Source: JAFGPJ01 sp964439135
GTDB taxonomy: Bacteria > Planctomycetota > Phycisphaerae > Sedimentisphaerales > Anaerobacaceae
Length of the DNA: 22,290 nt
Assembly: GCA_964439135.1 (NCBI GenBank)
Contig: CAYTNN010000056.1
Coordinates: 1-22,290, forward strand
Reading direction: 5' to 3'
Shown here: piece after piece, positions 1-7,534 of the stretch
Layout: each line of letters starts with the position of its first letter
How positions within the stretch are numbered: position 1 is the first letter of the stretch
Translations under genes and position numbers: made by a program
The notes under the pieces: model-generated
Databases searched by the model: none
What the model was told of the DNA's origin: nothing
The model's input: only the letters and a program-made list of their open reading frames with translations

Positions 1-399
1 CTATTTGATGAACGAATCGAAAACCCGGACGCTCTTCCAATTATCTTGGTTCTCTTCGATGAATTTGTAGTGATCGGGGGCTTTCTGGTACTGGTCATGG
101 TAGTCTTTGCTTTTGAACACGATGTGCAGGCTGACCTGCCAGTCGCGCACATTTACATCCCGTTGGTGTGCCTCGATTACCTCGCCGGCTGCAAAGAAGA
201 TGATGCCGGGATGGTTGCTCAGGTACTTGTAGCAGTCATCGACGAGTTTTGACTTAGCGGCTTCGGAGTCGTCATTCAACGTAAAGTAGACGTCGTGGAT
301 GAGATGGTGTGGTTTCTGTCGATTCACAACCAGCCTGTTTGTACAGCCGGAGATGCTTACGATTACTGCAACGGCAATGAGCAATGCACAGTTTCTCAC
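1..399 (-). CDS. Small lipoprotein with Dabb (stress-responsive A/B barrel) domain
   Basis: The frame can be opened at a TTG at 429, but I choose the GTG at 397-399. It has a GGAG Shine-Dalgarno about 8 nt upstream, and the TTG lies within the predicted -10 box, so it could not be on the transcript. From the GTG the product is 132 aa: a short charged start, a hydrophobic stretch and a lipobox ISGC with the lipidated Cys at residue 19. The mature part, with HDVYF near its start and a D-W-Q-V-S-L-H-I-V-F strand followed by an HDQY-type segment, resembles dimeric alpha-beta barrel Dabb proteins, whose function is mostly unknown. The stop codon is exactly at the window edge, so the gene is complete. 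It is divergent from the phosphorylase gene. The domain call is moderate; lipoprotein export to the envelope is well supported. Confidence 0.72.
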   Translation of the reverse strand: MRNCALLIAVAVIVSISGCTNRLVVNRQKPHHLIHDVYFTLNDDSEAAKSKLVDDCYKYLSNHPGIIFFAAGEVIEAHQRDVNVRDWQVSLHIVFKSKDYHDQYQKAPDHYKFIEENQDNWKSVRVFDSFIK

Positions 400-643
400 G
401 GTACTATCTCCAAAAGAATTTTCCGGCAACGATACCGACTAAGGCCGTATGTGTCAAGTGTAGTCGTGGGGCATAATCCAATCCAGTGGCTACTCCGACT
501 TCTGCTCAGGTGCGAAAGTTGCCCCCACCTTCCTTTTAAATTCCCAAAGACAAATGATGCCGGACACTATCGGATTGACTTTTTGAGAAAAAGGATTAAG
601 AATATCATGCAATTTAGCTGCAGGATGCTAAGGAAATAAAGTA
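400..643. other. Divergent intergenic region upstream of glgP
   Basis: This spacer separates the minus-strand lipoprotein gene from the plus-strand phosphorylase gene. The lipoprotein promoter is at 429-457. For the phosphorylase I see only a weak candidate: TTGACT (575-580) with a distant GAATAT (600-605, 19-nt spacing). Reading frames across it lack starts with ribosome binding sites, and I see no RNA gene or clear terminator. Confidence 0.4.
429..457 (-). promoter_or_regulatory. Predicted sigma70-like promoter of the Dabb lipoprotein
   Basis: Read on the minus strand: a perfect TTGACA (452-457), a 17-nt spacer, then TATCGT (429-434, four of six consensus bases). Transcription would begin near 422, leaving a leader of about 22 nt before the GTG start at 399. 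Found by eye only. Confidence 0.5.
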
Positions 644-2374
644 ATGCAGGAAATGAAATGGAAATTCGGGAACCCGGACATGAGCAATGAAAGAAAAATA
701 GCATACTTTTCAATGGAAGTCGGCCTTGAGACGGATATGCCCACCTACAGCGGGGGGCTTGGAGTTCTTGCCGGCGATACAATTCGCTCGGCCGCCGAGC
801 TTAACGTTCCGATGGCAGCAGTGACGTTGCTTCACCGGGAAGGATACTTTTATCAAAGGCTTGATGAAAACGGCGTTCAAACCGAAGAGCCCGTGCAATG
901 GGTGGTCGAGGATTTCCTCGAGCCGTTGGACCAGATAGTTACAGTGGACCTCGAAGACAGGCAGGTGAAGGTCAAAGCATGGAAATACGAGGTTAAATGT
1001 CCCGGCAGGAACCGTGTGCCGGTATATTTTCTGGATACGAACCTGCCGGATAACAGCGACTGGGACCGGACATTGACAGACCATCTTTACGGGGGCGATA
1101 CGTATTATCGTCTATGCCAGGAGATTATTCTCGGCATCGGAGGCGTGCGGATGCTTAGGGCACTGGGGCATAACCAGATCGAAAAATTTCACATGAACGA
1201 AGGCCATGCCGGTTTTTTAACGCTGGAGCTGCTCAAGGAACAGTGCGAGGGGGCGGGAAGAAATTCTATTTCGGACGAGGATATTGAGTCCGTGCGAAGC
1301 AGGTGTGTCTTTACCACGCACACGCCGGTCCCGGCCGGGCAGGATAAATTTCCTATCGAAGATGTCGAAAAGGCATTGACCAACCACCCCTGCCTGCAGG
1401 TTAAAGATTTGATAACCCACGATGGGGCTCTTAATATGACGTATCTTGCCTTGACACTGAGTCACTATGTAAACGGCGTGGCTAAAAAACATGGAGAGAT
1501 TTCAAGCCACATGTTTGCCCCGTACAGGATTGATTCGATAACCAACGGCGTGCATGTCGCCACCTGGACGTCGCAACCGTTCCAGGATTTATTCGACAAG
1601 TACATCCCGGGCTGGAGGGAAGATAATTTTAACCTGCGTTATGCGCTGAGCATTCCGGGATCGGAAATCTGGGAGGCCCATATGCAGGCCAAACGCGAGC
1701 TGATTCATTACGTCAACCGCGAGACCAATAAGGGAATGGATACGGATATTTTGACGCTGGGTTTTGCCCGGCGGGCTGCGACCTACAAGAGAGCGGATTT
1801 GCTGTTGAGCGATATAGAGCGGCTAAAAGAAGTCTATTCCAAGGCCGGACCGTTTCAGATAATCTACGCAGGTAAGGCTCACCCGAAAGACCGGCAGGGC
1901 AAGGAGCTTATTGAAGCAATATTCCGGTCTATAAATGCCCTGAATTCGGATGTGAAAATCGCCTATCTCGAAAACTATGATATCCAGTTGGGCAAGCTAA
2001 TGACGTCCGGCGTGGATGTTTGGGTTAACACTCCTATGCCGCCCATGGAGGCGTCGGGCACGAGCGGCATGAAAGCGGCCCTGAACGGAGTGCCTTCATT
2101 CAGTATTCTTGACGGCTGGTGGATCGAAGGTTGTATCGAAGGCATAACAGGCTGGTCGATCGGGCATAACAGCCGCGATCTTGAAGCCCAGCGTGATACC
2201 GGGCAGGATGCGAGCGCCCTGTTCGATAAACTCCAGAACACAATCATTCCTCTGTACTATAATCAGCCGGAGCAATTCCGCTGCATAATGTCACACTGTA
2301 TTGCTCTTAATGGTTCGTTTTTTAACACCCAAAGGATGGTGCAGCAGTATGTTCTCAAAGCTTATTTCTCATGA
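644..2374 (+). CDS. glgP: Short-form alpha-glucan (glycogen/maltodextrin) phosphorylase, GT35
   Basis: A 576-aa cytosolic PLP enzyme that phosphorolyses alpha-1,4-glucans to glucose-1-phosphate. The N-terminus has the family pattern IAYFSMEVGLE followed by the glycine-rich SGGLGVLAGD loop. Mid-protein motifs include HMNEGHAGF and FTTHTPVPAG. The C-terminal domain carries GFARRAATYKRADLL and the PLP-lysine motif EASGTSGMKAALNG, with the Schiff-base lysine at residue 477. Classical glycogen phosphorylases run to about 800 residues or more; this is the short type, shared with many thermophile and environmental bacterial and archaeal enzymes, which lacks the N-terminal regulatory extension. The ATG at 644 has an AAGG-type ribosome binding site about 9-10 nt upstream; ATGs at 653 and 680 are alternatives. 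No other glycogen genes are nearby, so whether glycogen or maltodextrin is the substrate cannot be decided. Confidence 0.93.
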   Translation: MQEMKWKFGNPDMSNERKIAYFSMEVGLETDMPTYSGGLGVLAGDTIRSAAELNVPMAAVTLLHREGYFYQRLDENGVQTEEPVQWVVEDFLEPLDQIVTVDLEDRQVKVKAWKYEVKCPGRNRVPVYFLDTNLPDNSDWDRTLTDHLYGGDTYYRLCQEIILGIGGVRMLRALGHNQIEKFHMNEGHAGFLTLELLKEQCEGAGRNSISDEDIESVRSRCVFTTHTPVPAGQDKFPIEDVEKALTNHPCLQVKDLITHDGALNMTYLALTLSHYVNGVAKKHGEISSHMFAPYRIDSITNGVHVATWTSQPFQDLFDKYIPGWREDNFNLRYALSIPGSEIWEAHMQAKRELIHYVNRETNKGMDTDILTLGFARRAATYKRADLLLSDIERLKEVYSKAGPFQIIYAGKAHPKDRQGKELIEAIFRSINALNSDVKIAYLENYDIQLGKLMTSGVDVWVNTPMPPMEASGTSGMKAALNGVPSFSILDGWWIEGCIEGITGWSIGHNSRDLEAQRDTGQDASALFDKLQNTIIPLYYNQPEQFRCIMSHCIALNGSFFNTQRMVQQYVLKAYFS

Positions 2375-2673
2375 TGCACTTTGTCGGTAGCAGATAATCC
2401 TGACAATGATGTAATATTTTAATGGCGGCAGGCTATAACATGTCTATCTTCTGCGGTCGAGATTCGGGCCTAGCGGGCATATAAATTTCTTGCTTTACCG
2501 GTAGTTTGCCGTTAATATGTTGCGGAAACGGGAATTTTGGCCTGTAATTAACGGTCATGCCGTTTTGAGAGTCTCGCCATGGGTTGGGCCGGATCTCGGG
2601 CTTTCCCAGGAAATTCAAGGTACAGAATAATTAGATTGCTAATTTATTTAGCACAGACAAGGAGAATGAAGTT
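2375..2673. other. Intergenic leader region of ilvC
   Basis: About 300 bases without a convincing gene. A 61-codon frame on the minus strand (2433-2618) starts only at TTG without a ribosome binding site, and I do not accept it. A possible promoter for ilvC is TTGCTT (2490-2495), 17 nt, TAATAT (2513-2518). An 8-bp inverted repeat, CCGTTAAT at 2509-2516 against ATTAACGG at 2547-2554, and a small hairpin, TGCTAA/TTAGCA at 2637-2653 just before the AAGGAG at 2659-2664, could act in the leader. I see no T-box, leader peptide with branched-chain codons, or known riboswitch. Confidence 0.35.
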
Positions 2674-3678
2674 ATGGCAGTAAAAATACATTACGAAAAT
2701 GATGCTCCTATCGATGCCTTAAAGGGCAAGAAGGTGGCGGTTGTCGGCTACGGCAGCCAGGGCCATGCGCACAGCCAGAATCTGCGCGATAGCGGCGTCG
2801 AGATTGCGGTCGCCGAGCTGGAAGGGACGGACAATTACCAGCTCGCGGTCAAGCATGGCTTTAAGCCGACCGACATAAAAACAGCTATGGATGGTGCAGC
2901 TCTGATCATTGTGACGCTCCCCGATGAAGTCCAGGCGACAATCTACGCCGACCACATCGGGCCCAACCTGGTAGCGGGTCAGACGCTGGGTTTCTGTCAC
3001 GGTTTCAATATTCATTTCAAGTATATTGTGCCGCCACAGGATGTGAACGTTGTGATGATAGCTCCGAAAGGACCCGGACATCTGGTTCGCAGCGAGTATG
3101 AAAAAGGCGGCGGCGTGCCGTGCCTGGTGGCGGTCCAGCAGGATGCGACCGGCGATGCAAAGCAGATTGCCCTTGCATGGGGCAATGGTGTCGGCGGCGC
3201 CCGGGCGGGTATCATCGAAACGACGTACAAAGAAGAGACGGAGACGGACCTGTTCGGCGAGCAGTGCGTTCTTTGCGGCGGTCTGACCGCGCTGATCAAG
3301 GCCGGTTTCGAGACTCTGGTCGAAGCAGGGTACCAGCCTGAAATCGCTTACTTCGAATGTATGCACGAGGTGAAACTGATCGTCGATTTGATGTATCAGG
3401 GCGGGATGAGCTATATGAGATACAGCATCTCCAACACCGCCGAGTATGGTGACCTGACCCGCGGGCCGAGAATTGTCCCGCCGCAGACCAAAGCCGAGAT
3501 GAAGAAGATCCTGGCGGAGATTACGTCCGGCCGATTCGCCAAGGAATGGGTCAACGAGTATAAATCGGGGTTGAAGAATTTCAACGAGCTGTACGACAAG
3601 GACCACGGCAGCAAGCTGGAAAACGTTGGAAGAGAACTGCGTAAGATGATGAAGTGGATCGATTCCAAAGAAGTCTAA
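2674..3678 (+). CDS. ilvC: Ketol-acid reductoisomerase, class I, atypical cofactor loop
   Basis: A 334-aa enzyme of valine, leucine and isoleucine biosynthesis. It isomerises and reduces acetolactate or acetohydroxybutyrate using Mg2+ and a reduced nicotinamide. The Rossmann motif GYGSQG is at residues 25-30. His109 and Lys132 match the catalytic His and Lys. D192 and E196 (DLFGE) and E228 and E232 (ECMHE) are the metal ligands, and S253 is in SISNTAEYGD. Length is normal for class I. The loop after the second Rossmann strand (residues 46-58, AVAELEGTDNYQLA region) lacks the Arg and the Ser/Thr pair that usually bind the NADPH 2'-phosphate and carries Glu and Asp instead, suggesting NADH use. 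The AAGGAG ribosome binding site is 9 nt before the ATG. No ilvB, ilvH, ilvD or leu gene is adjacent; a lipoprotein gene follows after 27 nt. Confidence 0.97.
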   Translation: MAVKIHYENDAPIDALKGKKVAVVGYGSQGHAHSQNLRDSGVEIAVAELEGTDNYQLAVKHGFKPTDIKTAMDGAALIIVTLPDEVQATIYADHIGPNLVAGQTLGFCHGFNIHFKYIVPPQDVNVVMIAPKGPGHLVRSEYEKGGGVPCLVAVQQDATGDAKQIALAWGNGVGGARAGIIETTYKEETETDLFGEQCVLCGGLTALIKAGFETLVEAGYQPEIAYFECMHEVKLIVDLMYQGGMSYMRYSISNTAEYGDLTRGPRIVPPQTKAEMKKILAEITSGRFAKEWVNEYKSGLKNFNELYDKDHGSKLENVGRELRKMMKWIDSKEV

Positions 3679-3705
3679 AGATCGACTTACAGAAGGAGGA
3701 TTGCA

Positions 3706-4539
3706 ATGCGGCCGAACGTGCCGAGTCAGTCTGCGAATTCCAGGATTGGAAATCGCAGATTGACTATTGCTGTGTGTTGTTATGTCGGTTTATTGCTCGG
3801 TATTCTGCTTTCGGGTTGTTCTGCCGTATCCTCACCCGCCGGAGCGCAGGGTCAGAAGCTTTCCGAGCAGCAGGAGCTTTCGGCACCATACGAGCAGATC
3901 ACGCTGAAAAAGAGCCTCACTCTCGATGCGCTGCCTAAGATTCGAAGGTCCCAAAGTGAGGCTGGTTCGCTCCTGGCGGAAACTGAGATGGTCAGTCACA
4001 GCGATCGCGTTGTTGCCTCGCTGGGACAGAGCCCGGACGGCTACAGCACCTGGTTCAATATGGTGACATTCCACGAGTACCGGCTCAATGTTATCCGGAA
4101 GTACTTCTTTGCCGTCGACGACAGGGCCGGGAGTTTGCGTGCCCGGTCCAGGCGAGGTCTTCGCTTTGATTGCGAAATGGTGCTGGGAAAAGAAGTGCTC
4201 GGCGAATCTTACACATCTGAAAACGCAAGGCGAATCGCAATACTGAGGTACGTCCTGGATTCCATTCGCAAGGACATAAAAGAGCTTGGCGATGATGTCG
4301 ATGTACCCGGGCAGTACAATCAGAAACTGGACGTCTGCGGGATGCTCATCAATCAGATGTTCGAGACGGTGCTGATAAAACTCGAAGCGTCACCCGTGCT
4401 GGCGATGAGGCTGAGCCAGGCCGGCGGGGCCGAGTTCGATCATATCAACTTCAACAAGGGCACGCTCCGGATGGTTGTCGCGGATGACGCTGTCGCGGTC
4501 AAAGTCCGCTTCGGTGCTTTCGCACGCGGCGAGAAATAA
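3706..4539 (+). CDS. Predicted lipoprotein of unknown function
   Basis: 277 aa with an Arg-containing N-region, a hydrophobic segment (residues 19-35) and a lipobox LSGC, with the lipidated Cys at residue 38. This places the product in the cell envelope. The mature part is mixed alpha/beta-looking, with many charged helices (around residues 120-200) and no cysteine pairs or catalytic motif I recognise. The ATG at 3706 has a strong AAGGAGG 7 nt upstream. The gene lies 27 nt after ilvC with no terminator between, so co-transcription is likely, although a functional link to branched-chain amino acid synthesis is not evident. It ends just before the 3' end of the convergent RNase P RNA. The N-region before the hydrophobic core is unusually long (18 residues). 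I do not recognise the family. Confidence 0.8.
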   Translation: MRPNVPSQSANSRIGNRRLTIAVCCYVGLLLGILLSGCSAVSSPAGAQGQKLSEQQELSAPYEQITLKKSLTLDALPKIRRSQSEAGSLLAETEMVSHSDRVVASLGQSPDGYSTWFNMVTFHEYRLNVIRKYFFAVDDRAGSLRARSRRGLRFDCEMVLGKEVLGESYTSENARRIAILRYVLDSIRKDIKELGDDVDVPGQYNQKLDVCGMLINQMFETVLIKLEASPVLAMRLSQAGGAEFDHINFNKGTLRMVVADDAVAVKVRFGAFARGEK

Positions 4540-4551
4540 TCGTAAATCTAT

Positions 4552-4952
4552 AAAAAAGAGTGGGTCTGTAAGCCGAGTTCTGTATCCCGCCTTTGAAGAC
4601 GGGCGGCGACCATTTATCTTGACCAACCGTTGCCGGTTGGCTCTGCCTTACGGCAAGCGACCTACCCGCCGGCAGAGCGGCTATTAACCGCTCGTACCCG
4701 GGCCGAGTGTCCGGCTGCTTGGTCTTGCAGGCGGTGGGGTTTACCCTGCCGGCACCGTTACCGGCGCCGCGGTGCGCTCTTACCGCACCATTTCACCATT
4801 GCCTGTTCCCCTAAGGGACATCGGCTGTGTATTTTCTGCGGCACTTTCCCGCGGGTCACCCCGGGTGGCCGTTAGCCACCACCGTGCCCTGTCCTGCTCG
4901 GACTTTCCTCCGGCTCCCAAAGAAGCCGGCGACCGCCCGACCCACTCTTTTT
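4552..4952 (-). ncRNA. rnpB: RNase P RNA (bacterial class A)
   Basis: This is the catalytic RNA that matures tRNA 5' ends. Read on the minus strand, the 5' part contains GAGGAAAGTCC, followed by a G/C-rich CAGGACAGGG-type segment. The middle has GTGAAATGGTGCGGTAAGAG and AGGGTAAACCCC, and the 3' part has ACAGAACTCGGCTTACAGAC: the universally conserved class A blocks in the correct order. The ends close into a 14-bp P1 helix (4952-4939 with 4566-4553). The 3' strand of P1 runs into six Ts (4552-4557), so the helix may also act as an intrinsic terminator. The 401-nt length is usual for class A. The 3' end lies 12 nt from the stop of the convergent lipoprotein gene. The ends are assigned from the P1 pairing. 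Confidence 0.95.
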
Positions 4953-4985
4953 AATAGACTCTGTATTGCTTTGAATTACTGCATT

Positions 4986-5014
4986 ATTATAACAAAGGTT
5001 TGTCTTATTTTCAA
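4986..5014 (-). promoter_or_regulatory. Predicted sigma70 promoter of rnpB
   Basis: On the minus strand: TTGAAA (5009-5014), exactly 17 nt, then a perfect TATAAT (4986-4991). Transcription would start near 4979, about 25 nt before the P1 helix of the RNase P RNA, so a short 5' leader would have to be trimmed or tolerated. The surroundings are AT-rich, as expected of a strong constitutive promoter. Confidence 0.7.
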
Positions 5015-5104
5015 AACTAATTGCGTTAAATATCAAGGAAACAGTTAAGTTCGCTGCGATATGCTTGCTCCGTCATTGTGGTTTTTGGTTACGCCGGATT
5101 AGTC

Positions 5105-6730
5105 TTATTGCATCCGGTCCTCTCTTGAGATTTCGATGTGATTCTTGAAATGCTTATCGTCGGTTTCGGGATAATCCCTTCTGTAGTGGACGCCCCGGCT
5201 TTCCCTGCGTTGTTGTGCGGATTGGGCTATAAGCAGAGAGGCGGTGAGCATGTTCTGGCATTCCCAGCCGGCCGGTGAGTCGAAGATTTTATCCATCACG
5301 TACCTTTGCCAGAATCTTATAATTTCCTGGACCTCTGTGAGAGGCTGGTCAAGGCGGGTGATTCCGACGTTTCGCCACATAAGGGCTCGGAGCGAGTTCC
5401 TGACGTCGTCGGCGTCCAGGCGTGTACGGTCCGAATGGGGGATCTGATATTTTATCAGGGGGTGCTTGAGATGGGCGGCGGTTGCTTTTTTCTTTTGCGA
5501 AATCTCTTGCCCGGCGATTTTCCCAAACACCAGTCCTTCGAGCAGGGAGTTGCTGCCGAGCCGGTTTGCGCCGTGCAGCCCGGTAGAGGCGATTTCACCG
5601 CAGGCGTAAAGACCCTCGATGTTCGTTTTGGCCGCCAGGTCGGTTTTTACGCCGCCGATCATATAATGGGCGCTCGGCCGGACCGGAATCAGGTCGTTAG
5701 TGATGTCGATATCGAAACTTTCGAGCAGCTCGTTAATCCAGGGAAATCTTTTTGCGAAAAATGCTTTTTCGATATGCCGGACGTCCAGATAGACATGCGT
5801 CGATTCGGTTTTTCGCATCTGGGACAGAATTGCCCGGCTGACGATATCGCGCGGAGCAAGCTCGGCGGCTTCGTGGTAGTCATTCATAAAACGCTGGCCT
5901 TTGCTGTCCAGCAGGATTGCTCCTTCGCCGCGAAGCGTCTCGCTAATCAGGGCCCGCGTGGCACCTGCGATATAGAGCGTCGTCGGATGGAACTGGACCA
6001 TCTCTAAATCCCGTAAGACGGCGCCGGCCCGGTAAGCTAAAGCGATGCCGTCACCGGTGGCGGCTTCCGGGTTCGTAGTTTCACGATAGAGCCGGCCCGC
6101 TCCGCCGGTAGCCAGAATCGTATTTGCGGCCCAGATGATTTGTGGGCCTCTCTTACGTTCGTAGCCGATGATTCCCACGCACTTGTTGTCGTCGTTGGTG
6201 AGCAAATCGATCGTATAGAAATTCTCCAGGATTCTTATATTTGGATTCCGTCTGGCTCGTTCTATCAATGCCTCGGCAATCGCCCGTCCGGTTTCATCGC
6301 CGTGAGCGTGAGCGACACGAGGGTAGCTGTGACCGCCTTCGAGCGTAGCGGCAATATGGTTTTCTCTCAGATCGAATTCCGTGCCCCATTTGAGCAGTTG
6401 CTTTACAAGTTCGGGTCCCCGGCGAACGACCAGGTCAACGACGCCCTCGTCACAGATTCCACAGCCGGTTTTGAGCGTATCGGCGATATGTGATTCGAAT
6501 GTATCTGCTTTATCGAGCACCGAGGCAATGCCGCCCTGGGCTTTAAAGGTGTTGCTTTCTTCGGCTTTACCCTTGCAGACTATTATTACACTGCGGCGTT
6601 CGGCTGCTTCGAGAGCGGCACGAAGACCTGCAATACCGGCCCCTATCACCAGGCAATCTGTAAAAAGCTGGTGTGCGGAGATAGAGTCGACATTTACGAG
6701 ATAACGTCTAAATTCCGATTTCTCAACCAT
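5105..6730 (-). CDS. nadB: L-aspartate oxidase
   Basis: A 541-aa FAD flavoenzyme that oxidises L-aspartate to iminoaspartate, the first step of de novo NAD synthesis, in the cytosol. The FAD-binding GAGIAG is at residues 30-35, followed by FKAQGGIAS. The active-site residues line up with a constant +4 offset to the E. coli enzyme: His248 in QFHPTTL, Arg294 in APRDIVSRA and His355 in PSAHYMIGG. The fumarate-reductase-family C-terminal FAD motif is seen in YACGEIASTGLHGANRLGS (residues 375-393). Length is normal. The ATG at 6730 has only a weak ribosome binding site. A lipoprotein gene lies 21 nt upstream on the same strand, so translation may partly depend on it. nadA and nadC are not next door, unlike many bacterial NAD operons. 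Confidence 0.96.
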   Translation of the reverse strand: MVEKSEFRRYLVNVDSISAHQLFTDCLVIGAGIAGLRAALEAAERRSVIIVCKGKAEESNTFKAQGGIASVLDKADTFESHIADTLKTGCGICDEGVVDLVVRRGPELVKQLLKWGTEFDLRENHIAATLEGGHSYPRVAHAHGDETGRAIAEALIERARRNPNIRILENFYTIDLLTNDDNKCVGIIGYERKRGPQIIWAANTILATGGAGRLYRETTNPEAATGDGIALAYRAGAVLRDLEMVQFHPTTLYIAGATRALISETLRGEGAILLDSKGQRFMNDYHEAAELAPRDIVSRAILSQMRKTESTHVYLDVRHIEKAFFAKRFPWINELLESFDIDITNDLIPVRPSAHYMIGGVKTDLAAKTNIEGLYACGEIASTGLHGANRLGSNSLLEGLVFGKIAGQEISQKKKATAAHLKHPLIKYQIPHSDRTRLDADDVRNSLRALMWRNVGITRLDQPLTEVQEIIRFWQRYVMDKIFDSPAGWECQNMLTASLLIAQSAQQRRESRGVHYRRDYPETDDKHFKNHIEISREDRMQ

Positions 6731-6751
6731 AATTTTAATGCTCGATAAGAC

Positions 6752-7366
6752 TTAAGGCGTTTTGGCTTTGGTGTCCTTACGGCTCAGGGTGACCTGATCG
6801 GTGAATACTCTCTCGTCGTCGGCATACTTGAGAATAAATGCCTGAAGTTCTTTTGTCGATCCCGTAATGACAAGCCTGTCGCCGACAAACGTATGTTCCA
6901 CTGCACTCGGATTTTCTTTGAGCAGCTCTTCCATTTTGGATTCTAAAGTTAATCGCAATTTCAACTGGGGTTCTATGGAGTCTATCTTCACAAACGTATG
7001 AGCAGGTATCAGGAATAGAGAGTTATATGGCCAGTCCATTTTGTTAGGGTCTTCCGGTTTCCAGGGCAAATCGCTTGGATAAATGTCCAGGAAAAGCCTG
7101 TCTTGCAGTTTCACCAGGTGCACCACAAACGATCCTTTCATTCCTTCCTCATCGGAGAAAATCAATTTGTATGCGTTTTTCGGCTCGTCGATACTCTTGA
7201 ATTCCCATGTGGTTTCGGGGCTGTTTGCGTCATCCACCCAGGTGCCGTACAGTTTTTTTTCCACCACGACGTCTTTTTCCGTGTAAAGCGGGTGCAGCGA
7301 TATTACAGGCACACAGCCGCCTAAAATGACAGCGAGCATGTAAAAGAGAAGCTTTTTTGTCTTCAT
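6752..7366 (-). CDS. Predicted lipoprotein upstream of nadB, unknown function
   Basis: 204 aa. It has a textbook lipoprotein signal: KTKK, a hydrophobic core and lipobox LGGC, with Cys at residue 18. The ATG at 7366 has AAGGAG about 8 nt upstream. The mature protein has HPLYTEKD just after the Cys, a GTWVDD strand and alternating beta-strand-like segments (SFVVHLVKL, RLFLDIYPSDLPW), so a small lipocalin-like or other beta-rich envelope domain is possible; this is a guess from pattern only. H-P-L-Y-T-E followed by a GxW motif recurs in unannotated lipoproteins of environmental bacteria, to my knowledge without a proven role. It precedes nadB by 21 nt and is probably the first gene of a two-gene transcript. 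Confidence 0.8.
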   Translation of the reverse strand: MKTKKLLFYMLAVILGGCVPVISLHPLYTEKDVVVEKKLYGTWVDDANSPETTWEFKSIDEPKNAYKLIFSDEEGMKGSFVVHLVKLQDRLFLDIYPSDLPWKPEDPNKMDWPYNSLFLIPAHTFVKIDSIEPQLKLRLTLESKMEELLKENPSAVEHTFVGDRLVITGSTKELQAFILKYADDERVFTDQVTLSRKDTKAKTP

Positions 7367-7386
7367 TTTCGATCTCCTTTAAGTAC

Positions 7387-7400
7387 TGACAATTTTGTCA
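7387..7400. promoter_or_regulatory. Short dyad in leader of lipoprotein-nadB operon
   Basis: TGACAA-TT-TTGTCA is a perfect 6-bp dyad with a 2-bp centre, 20 nt upstream of the lipoprotein start codon and downstream of the candidate promoter. It could be an operator or simply AT-rich chance; there is no second copy nearby to support a regulator. Confidence 0.2.
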
Positions 7401-7421
7401 AAACGCTATCGACTGTTTTTA

Positions 7422-7456
7422 TTTTCGATTATCGATCATCAATTGTCAATTGCAAA
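7422..7456. repeat. Degenerate 7-bp tandem repeat (5 units), overlapping a possible promoter
   Basis: Five consecutive 7-mers (7422, 7429, 7436, 7443, 7450) follow a loose consensus TTNTCRA. The same heptamer periodicity and similar unit (TTTTCGA) occur at 19554-19640. On the minus strand the array contains TTGCAA (7450-7455), 16 nt and GATAAT (7428-7433), a possible promoter for the lipoprotein-nadB operon. Confidence 0.5.
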
Positions 7457-7534
7457 GCAAGGCCAAAACCGATAAAGTGCGACCGTTAGACTTAAAATAA
7501 ATAATCGGAAGACTTTAATGAAGGATGATGTGCA

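Noticed and set aside
575..605. Promoter for glgP (TTGACT with GAATAT)
   Set aside because: The 19-nt spacing and poor -10 match make it too weak to list as a feature.
295..639. 114-codon plus-strand frame before glgP
   Set aside because: It overlaps the lipoprotein gene and its promoter on the other strand, lacks a ribosome binding site, and its residues look like antisense translation.
2433..2618. 61-codon minus-strand frame in the ilvC leader with protein-like composition
   Set aside because: Only TTG is available near its start, there is no ribosome binding site, it is not coupled to a neighbour, and I recognise no family.
2375..2673. Riboswitch or T-box controlling ilvC
   Set aside because: No T-box sequence, specifier loop, known aptamer core or terminator is visible; only small inverted repeats are present.
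2719..3606. Long 295-codon antisense frame within ilvC
   Set aside because: ilvC is certain from its motifs; long antisense frames are common in GC-biased genes, and this one has no recognisable domain.
4630..5048. Short plus-strand frames over 4475-5048
   Set aside because: They lie across the RNase P RNA, which fully explains the conserved sequence there.
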